7,178 nucleotides of DNA from Anaerolineae bacterium (GTDB lineage Bacteria > Chloroflexota > Anaerolineae > Anaerolineales > UBA4823), in the NCBI GenBank assembly GCA_030622805.1, contig JAUXFR010000069.1, forward strand, positions 1 through 7,178, in the 5' to 3' direction. How positions within the stretch are numbered: the first letter of the stretch is position 1; the number at the start of each line of letters is the position of its first letter. The notes beneath the pieces are model-generated. The model did no database searches. It was given only the letters and a program-made list of their open reading frames with translations, and was not told the origin of the DNA. The translations under genes were made by a program, and so were the position numbers. Below, one piece after another: positions 1 to 5,600 of the stretch.

Positions 1-428
1 TACCCCTGGGCACGCTGCCCGGCGGGGCAGGCATCCCTGCACGGCGCCACACCCAGCTTCTCTATAGCATACGCTGCCGGTACTGCCTGACTGTAAAGCC
101 GGTAGGCGGCTTTCCGCTCTTTTAGTCCAACTTCAAACAGATCAGTCCGCGAAACCGGGCATACTTCTGCACAATCACCACAGCCGACGCATTTATCGAT
201 ATCTATATAGCGCGGTCTGCGCTGTAAAGTCACATTAAAATTACCCGCCTGTCCATCAACCTTAAGAACATCTGTGTCAGTCAGCATCTCAATGTTCAGA
301 TGTCGACCCGTTTCCACCAGTTTTGGACTGATGCTGCACATGGCACAGTCATTGGTCGGGAATGTTTTATCTAGCTGAGCCATGTGTCCCCCAATCGCCG
401 ACTTCTCTTCAACCAGATAGACCTTAAA
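1..428. repeat. Diverged direct repeat, left copy (paralogous hdrA segment)
   Basis: Bases 1-428 align without gaps to 6751-7178 (offset 6750), both encoding the same part of an HdrA-like protein on the minus strand. Several short stretches are identical, such as the tract for FKVYLV and the region coding TFPTNDCAMC. The encoded proteins are roughly 70% identical by eye count. This is an old gene duplication, not a recent repeat. Confidence 0.85.
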
Positions 429-533
429 TCCCTGATCTGCCAGGTCGAGCGCAGCCTGCATGCCCGAAATTCCACCACCAACAACCATCACCGCTCCTAC
501 AGGAGGTGGCAGGTTGGTATTTCTACCATCCAT
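1..533 (-). CDS. hdrA: HdrA-like FAD/iron-sulfur oxidoreductase, second paralog (N-terminal 177 residues; C-terminus beyond left edge)
   Basis: The protein starts at ATG 533-531 and is still open at base 1. It begins directly with an FAD-binding Rossmann segment (VVGGGISGMQAALDLADQG, residues 17-35). The HdrA signature MAQLDKTFPTNDCAMC follows (51-66), then one ferredoxin Cys set, KCVGCGDCAEVCP, near residues 114-126. It enters a GltD/NfnB-type segment (APCRDACPAGQRAQG) just before the edge. The usual HdrA N-terminal domain with its own Cys set is absent before the FAD motif. By eye about 100 of the 142 residues from 36 onward match the other HdrA-like protein of this window, without gaps, so the rest probably has the same GltD insertion; that part is not visible. 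The start is supported by a GGAGGAG ribosome site inside the end of the kinase gene and a 2-base gap after the kinase stop. Family knowledge: HdrA carries the bifurcating FAD and Fe-S clusters of cytoplasmic Hdr-type complexes. The exact redox partners are unknown. Confidence 0.9.
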   Translation of the reverse strand, partial: MDGRNTNLPPPVGAVMVVGGGISGMQAALDLADQGFKVYLVEEKSAIGGHMAQLDKTFPTNDCAMCSISPKLVETGRHLNIEMLTDTDVLKVDGQAGNFNVTLQRRPRYIDIDKCVGCGDCAEVCPVSRTDLFEVGLKERKAAYRLYSQAVPAAYAIEKLGVAPCRDACPAGQRAQG

Positions 534-535
534 CG

Positions 536-1756
536 CTACTGCTCCTCCTCCGCCTTCACCCATGTTTGTCTTCTCATCTCTGGTGTCAGCAAATTACGTG
601 GAATGGTGACCGTAAAACAAGTCCCGGTTCCGCCGAAATCGGAGGTGATGTTTTTGACCTGAATCTGGCCATAATGAGCATCGACGATCATCTTCGCGAT
701 CGAAAGACCCAGACCTGCCCCCGCTGTCTCTCCAACGTTGCTGGCACGGAAGAATTCCTGGAAAATGTACGGGATTTCATCCTCTGGTATACCTGGTCCT
801 TCATCCTGGACCTCAAATATCACCGCTTCCGGTGTGTAGTATGCGCGAAAGATTACTGTGCTATCTGCCGGCGCAAACTTGATCGCATTGTTCAGCAGAT
901 TTGTGAACACCTGCCGCAATCTTCGCCGAGCCCCAACGATGGGTTCAAAGCTGTGCGGCGGCTCGACCCGGATCTTGACAGCCTTCTCCGCAGCCGCCAG
1001 GCGAGCGTCCTCAATTGATTCTGTACCAACCTCACCGGGGTCCAACCACTGGAAATCAGCCTGTATTTGTTCAGGTCGCATACGCGCCAGGTCAACCACA
1101 TCCCCAATGAGGGCACTTAAGTCGGTCACCCTCAGAATGCTGCGCTGAATCATTCGTTTTTGTTTGTCATTCAAGTCCCCCGCGTAACCACCATACATGG
1201 TCTGTAAATAATTCTCGATGGCTGCCAGCGGTGAGCGCAGTTCATGGGAAACAATCGACAAGAAATAGGTCAGGGTGTTTGTGGCGTTCCGATAACGTCC
1301 ACTAATCAATGCTGCAATACGGTTCATTACTTTCAATCCAGCAGCAGGATGGCTCTGCAAGTAATCCCTGAGCATCTCGCCCTCGATCAGGATCGCCCTC
1401 GTCGGTTCAATGCATACCACAGAAGTTGAATAAACATGCGGAGTGGTCAGTGTCGAAAAACCTGCGATCCTTCCAGGGCCGATATAACCGATGGTTGCAT
1501 TGCGAGGTGTGGAATGGCGTCCGATCTGGATTTTCTTTTCCAATGCCAGTTTGCCGCGTTCAACAACATACATAGCAATAGCGGGCTGCCCTTCCGACAG
1601 CACAAATTCACCTTCGCGGAGGGTAACTTCCTGGCAAAATCCTGCGATCTCAAGCAGGTCACCCAGTTCCAGATCGATGAATATCTCTGCCCGTCCCAGA
1701 CGCTCTGCGAGAACGGCTGAAGCGGTTGCATCCTCACTGAGATGAAACGTCGCCAT
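536..1756 (-). CDS. Soluble sensor histidine kinase with N-terminal cyclic-nucleotide-binding-like (CRP-type) domain
   Basis: This is a 406-residue protein without any membrane segment or signal peptide, so the sensor is cytoplasmic. Residues about 24-155 look like a CRP/cNMP-binding beta-roll (LREGEFVLSEGQPAIAMYVV at 46-65), with no HTH after it. The HisKA domain has the H-box SHELRSPLAAI with the phospho-acceptor His171. The ATPase domain shows the N-box (NLLNNAIKF, 286-294), G1 (DEGPGIP, 318-324), F-box (FQEFF, 332-336) and G2 (GAGLGLSIAK, 346-355), so catalysis looks intact. In the sensor domain the usual Gly-Glu and Arg of the phosphate-binding cassette are not at the expected places (AGFS at 98-101, HVYSTSV at 107-113), so cAMP may not be the ligand; this is inference. 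The ATG at 1756 lies 4 bases after the stop of the response regulator, its likely partner. No strong Shine-Dalgarno is visible, so coupled translation is likely. The stop is TAG at 538-536. Confidence 0.93.
   Translation of the reverse strand: MATFHLSEDATASAVLAERLGRAEIFIDLELGDLLEIAGFCQEVTLREGEFVLSEGQPAIAMYVVERGKLALEKKIQIGRHSTPRNATIGYIGPGRIAGFSTLTTPHVYSTSVVCIEPTRAILIEGEMLRDYLQSHPAAGLKVMNRIAALISGRYRNATNTLTYFLSIVSHELRSPLAAIENYLQTMYGGYAGDLNDKQKRMIQRSILRVTDLSALIGDVVDLARMRPEQIQADFQWLDPGEVGTESIEDARLAAAEKAVKIRVEPPHSFEPIVGARRRLRQVFTNLLNNAIKFAPADSTVIFRAYYTPEAVIFEVQDEGPGIPEDEIPYIFQEFFRASNVGETAGAGLGLSIAKMIVDAHYGQIQVKNITSDFGGTGTCFTVTIPRNLLTPEMRRQTWVKAEEEQ
542..551 (-). promoter_or_regulatory. Shine-Dalgarno site of the second hdrA-like gene
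   Basis: On the minus strand this reads GGAGGAGGAG, about 8-10 bases before the ATG at 533. It lies inside the last codons (Glu-Glu-Glu) of the histidine kinase gene, so the kinase C-terminus doubles as the ribosome site of the next gene. This supports the chosen start and suggests translational coupling. Confidence 0.75.
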
Positions 1757-1760
1757 TTGA

Positions 1761-2165
1761 TCAGCCCCGGGATTCCTTTCCAGTTAACAGTTTCTCCACA
1801 CGCCTGAGCAGATCATCGGGTCTGGCAGGTTTCTGGATGTAATCCTGTACTTCCATCGTCAATCCTGTCTCCAATTCGTAACGACGCCTGCTGGCATCCT
1901 CAACCACCGTTGAAAGCACCAGAATCGGGATGTCGGCGAAACGCGGCTCGCTGCGGACTTCACGGATTACACCCCAACCATCCATCCTCGGCATTAGCAG
2001 GTCGAGAATCAACAGATCCGGTTTCTCCTCACGCATCATCTGCATACACTTGATACCATCGCGGGCCGTCGCCAGTTTGTAGGACTGTGATTCCAGGATA
2101 AGCGTGATACCTTCCAGTATATCGGGATCGTCATCTACAATCAATATATATGTTTCCTCTTGCAC
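1761..2165 (-). CDS. Single-domain (CheY/Spo0F-like) response regulator
   Basis: This 134-residue protein consists of a receiver domain only, with no DNA-binding or enzymatic output. Visible receiver residues are the acidic pocket Asp11-Asp12-Asp13 (ILIVDDDPD), phospho-acceptor Asp55 in LLILDLLMPRMDGWG, switch Ser85/Thr86 (LVLST) and conserved Lys112 in IQKPARPDDLL. The start is GTG at 2165. An in-frame TAG lies four codons upstream and a strong AGGAGG sits 5 bases before the GTG, so no other start is plausible. The gene lies 19 bases after the mvhD stop and 4 bases before the histidine kinase, which is presumably its phosphodonor. Without an output domain it must act by protein contact or in a phosphorelay. 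Its place between two Hdr electron-transfer genes suggests a redox-linked signalling role, but that is inference from position only. Confidence 0.95.
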   Translation of the reverse strand: MQEETYILIVDDDPDILEGITLILESQSYKLATARDGIKCMQMMREEKPDLLILDLLMPRMDGWGVIREVRSEPRFADIPILVLSTVVEDASRRRYELETGLTMEVQDYIQKPARPDDLLRRVEKLLTGKESRG

Positions 2166-2170
2166 AGCTC

Positions 2171-2176
2171 CCTCCT
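2171..2176 (-). promoter_or_regulatory. Shine-Dalgarno site of the response regulator gene
   Basis: The minus strand reads AGGAGG followed by GAGCT and then the GTG start. It is the most canonical ribosome site in the window and decides in favour of the GTG start. It lies in the 19-base gap after the mvhD stop. Confidence 0.8.
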
Positions 2177-2184
2177 AACTTAGT

Positions 2185-2679
2185 TCATCCTTCGACCGCA
2201 CCCTGTAAGCGGTCCAATTGTTCCTGCTCAGAGGATGCACTTGCTTCCTCACTTGAACCATTCACACTCCTGAGCGGGTTCGGGCCAAGGCGCCGGATCT
2301 CCTCCGTGAACTCCGCAGCTGACCAGGCGAACTGACCACCCATCGCCGCGGATACGTTAATCATCTGCAGCCGCCTGCCTTCCAGGCCAATCACTTCCAG
2401 CAGTTCCCTTGTGTATTCCACCCGCCTTCTGGCGTTCACATTACCATCCAGGTAATGACAATCACCTTCCAGTCAACCCATCACCATTACGCCGTCTGCC
2501 CCGTCTTCAAACGCCCTCAGCACATAGAGCACATCAATCTTTCCGGAACATGGCAATTCGATAACTTTGATTGAGGTTGGATATTCCAATCGCATCGATC
2601 CAGCCAGGTCTGCTGCGGCATAAGCGCAGTAATGACAGCAAAAGGCAACGATCTCGGGTGAAAAAACTTTTTCGGTCAT
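2185..2679 (-). CDS. mvhD: MvhD/FrhD-type iron-sulfur subunit, selenoprotein (in-frame UGA = Sec69)
   Basis: The full product is 164 residues if the TGA at 2475-2473 is read as selenocysteine. Residues 1-68 carry the family N-terminus (AFCCHYCAYAAADLAGSMR, Cys14, Cys15, Cys18; then Cys44 in ELPCSGKID). Residues 65-80 read VMG-U-LEGDCHYLDGN, with U69 where relatives have Cys. The rest (ARRRVEYTRELLEVIGLEG; NVSAAMGGQFA; EFTEEIRRLGPNPL) continues in the same frame and matches the family to its usual end. A Ser/Glu-rich tail of about 25 residues follows. Family knowledge: MvhD carries a [2Fe-2S] cluster and relays electrons between a hydrogenase or other donor and HdrA. Selenocysteine forms are known among methanococcal VhuD and bacterial BamF-like proteins. 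The ATG overlaps the TGA stop of the giant hdrA (ATGA), with AGGAAGG just upstream, so the two are co-translated and probably form a complex. Without Sec machinery only a 68-residue fragment would be made. Confidence 0.92.
2439..2457 (-). promoter_or_regulatory. Predicted bacterial SECIS hairpin
   Basis: The mRNA reads CAUUACC - UGGAU - GGUAAUG, a perfect 7-bp stem with a 5-base loop. It begins 15 bases after the UGA, and the loop begins 22 bases after it. The loop has G at its second position. As I recall the bacterial SECIS consensus, it wants a short stem-loop with the loop about 16-37 bases from the UGA and a G in the first two loop bases, and this element fits. A 2x2 internal mismatch and two more U-A pairs extend the stem below. 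It would recruit SelB with Sec-tRNA. It lies within coding sequence for Cys-His-Tyr-Leu-Asp-Gly-Asn. Confidence 0.82.
2473..2475 (-). other. Selenocysteine (UGA) codon of mvhD
   Basis: The codon is TGA in the mvhD frame, between Gly68 and Leu70. It replaces the first Cys of the conserved C-x-x-G-D-C-H-Y motif. The frame stays open for 95 further codons of clear family sequence. Elsewhere in the window TGA ends three genes (2678, 2187 and 1763 on the minus strand), so UGA is not a general sense codon here. Confidence 0.9.
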
Positions 2680-5600
2680 GTGCCTTCCTGAACGACAACC
2701 TGAATGCTTTCCATGGGTACAAAACCTTCTTCACTGGGTGTCGTTCCAAACAAAGCATCGACTTTAGTCAGCGTTTGGGCATCTGTGTAGTGCAATAGCT
2801 GGATCGCTTGAGCGGGACACTCCGATACACAGGAGCCGCACCCGTGGCAGATTGCCGGTTCAATATACGCTGCTCCCAGAATATCACCAATACCGGTGTA
2901 GTTATTGCTCACTACCGGCACATTGTAAGGACAGATGCGTACACAGGTCAGACAGCCCACACATTTCTCTGGATCTACTTGAGCCACACGCGCATTTGTC
3001 AGTATCGTGTCTTGGGAAAGAATAATGGCTGCCCTTGACGCTGCTGCCTGTGCCTGAGCGATGCTCTCGTCTAAGAATTTTGGATAATGAGCCATTCCAG
3101 CCATGAAGAACCCATCGGCTGTGAAATCGACGGGTCGCAGCTTAACGTGCGCCTCTAGGAAAAATCCATCCATGTCGATTGAAAGTTTTAAACGACTCGC
3201 AAGCTCGCGCGCACTCCTGGATGGCACGATGGGTGTGCTCAACACAAGCAGGTCAGGCTTTATACTGATGTCTCGACCCAACAGCTTCTCGTAAACGCAA
3301 ATTTCCAGTTCTGCCCCATCCGCAACAAGTACCTCCGGTTTACGGTCGAAATCATATTGAATAAAACGTACCCCAAGTCGACGGGCATCGGTGTACAGAC
3401 GCTCCTTTAAACCATAAGTGCGGATATCACGATACAGGATCGTCACATCAGCTTCAGGTTTCAATTCCTTCAACTTAATTGCGTTCTTCAAAGCCGTTGT
3501 ACAGCATATACGGCTGCAGTACTTCTCCGCCGGACCCACACACAGGATCATGGCAACTGAATTGTAATCAACGGCACCCCGAGGTTGTTTGCTGAGCAAT
3601 TTCTCAAACTCCAGTTGGGTTAGAATGCGCGCATCTGTGCCGTAACCGTACTCCGTTCCTTTATATTCCTCTCCCCCAATTGCGACAATGGTCGCCCCAT
3701 GCTTCACCTGTAAGGAATGCCCATCCCGTGCCAGTGTTGTAGTGAAGTTGCCCTTAAATCCCGTCGTGTCCTCTAGAACAGTTCTCAGGTGCACGGTGAT
3801 CAAGGGATGCTTCCGTACCTTGTAAACTATATCGGCCAGATATTCCTGCGGTGACCAGCCATTTCCATTTTTATTTTCTGGCAGGAAGAATCTCAATTGA
3901 CGAAGGTTGCCACCCAGATTCTCATCCCGTTCAACCAAGTGTACTGGAAATCCTTGATAGGCGAGGGTTAATGCTGCAGTCATTCCTGCAGCGCCGCCGC
4001 CAAGGATTAGCGCCGCGTTGTTGACAGGCACCTCAGCGACCTTCAGTGGTTGGAGTTCGATCGCGCGTGCGATTGCCATTTGTACTAAGTGTTTGGACTT
4101 CTCGGTCGCGCCATCCCAATCTGAAGGATGCACCCACGAGCACTGGTTGCGGATATTGGCCATTTCGAAAAGGTAGGGATTAAGCCCCGCCTGCCGGATG
4201 GCGTCCTGGAACAACGGTTCGTGAGTTAATGGTGTACATGATGCGACAACAACCCGGTTATATTTCTGGGTCTTCACCTCTTCAATGATGTGAGCGATGG
4301 TGTCTTGCGAACAGGTATATAAGTTATCCTCTGCGTGCACAACCCCAGGAAGTGTGCGGGCGAAATCAGCCACTGCCGGAACGTCCAGATACCCACCGAT
4401 ATTACTGCCGCAGTGGCATACAAATACCGCAATACGTGGCTGCTCTTTGGTAATATCGCGCTCAGCAGGGTACACCGGCGGGACTGTCAAGGTATTGCGC
4501 GCGGCCGATAAAAGCTGTGCAGCGTTCGCTGCCGCACCACTGGCTTCGATTACCGTCTCCGTAATGTCCTTCGGTTCTCGGAAAGGACCGGCAACAAATA
4601 TGCCCTGGCGGCTGGTTTGCAGTGGATCGAACAGCGTCGTATGGCAGAAGCCATAGGAGTCCAACTCGATACCCAGGTTGCGTCCAAGCTCTTTGACGCT
4701 TTCAGAAATTTCCATCCCCACAGACAAAACCACCAAATCAAACTCAGCCTCGATCAAGCCTCTACCGTTCTCATACGGTGCGAAATACCGCACTTTCAGG
4801 TTGCGGGTATGCGGGTCTTCTTTGACATCGCTCAACCGGCAGCGGGTGTATTTAACACCATACTTATTTTCCGCCCTGCGGTAGTATTCCTCGTAGCCCT
4901 TGCTGTAGGCGCGCGTGTCCATAAAAAACACCTGGCAGGAAATACCACCATTCTCCTGTCCACCTCGTGCTTCAGCCTGTCCGTGCTCCACGGTCATGAT
5001 CGCTTCTTTGGCAGCATACATGCAGCATACCGAGGAACAGTAATCATGGCTCTGGTCGCGGCTTCCGACGCACTGCAAGAAAGCGATGCGCTTTGGACTG
5101 CTGCTATCCGATGGGCGTTGAATGTGTCCATTGGTCGGTCCGCTGGCGGACAGCAACCTCTCATACTGCAGCGAGGTTACTACATTTGGATAACGACCCA
5201 GTCCATATTCTTTCGAAAGGTGTGCGTTATAAATTTGATACCCGGGCGCCAAAATGAGTGCACCCACGTCTATTTCCTCGATCTGCTCCACATCATCATG
5301 ATTGATGGCATCTCGTCCACAGGCAAACACGCAGCTCATGCATTCCGAGCAGATTCCGCAAGCCAGGCAGCGTGCAGCCTCTGCCTGTGCACTCTCGTCG
5401 TCGTAACCTCCTTCTACTTCGACAAAATTGTCCACTCGCTCATCAATTGGCAGTTCCGGCATCGGCACACGGGGAGCTCGTTTAATCTCTCCACTCGCTG
5501 TTCGTTCATCGATCTCTCGCTCAGTCATACGCACAACCGGCAAATCTGGCTTAGGTGGCGGCTCGAGCGGCTCATCACGTAAATAGCGAACAATGGACTC

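Noticed and set aside
506..1018. Plus-strand open frame of 170 codons with Cys pairs resembling a zinc-ribbon pattern (CPRC, CVVC, CAIC).
   Set aside because: It lies opposite the ATPase domain of the histidine kinase, whose N, G1, F and G2 boxes are all intact. The Cys pairs are chance products of the complementary strand.
2166..2184. A terminator or promoter in the gap between mvhD and the response regulator.
   Set aside because: Only 19 bases, no hairpin with a T-run, and occupied by the ribosome site; the genes look co-transcribed.
2185..2439. The GTG at 2439 as start of a separate 84-residue protein.
   Set aside because: It lies inside the MvhD motif region, has no ribosome site of its own, and would cut the conserved G-D-C-H-Y-x-x-G-N segment.
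2473..2475. The TGA as a nonsense mutation making mvhD a pseudogene.
   Set aside because: The codon replaces precisely the conserved Cys, the rest of the gene is intact without other lesions, and a SECIS-like hairpin is correctly placed.
4617..5582. Plus-strand open frame of 321 codons.
   Set aside because: It is antisense to strongly conserved HdrA/ferredoxin coding sequence, has no recognisable domain, and its composition reflects the opposite strand.
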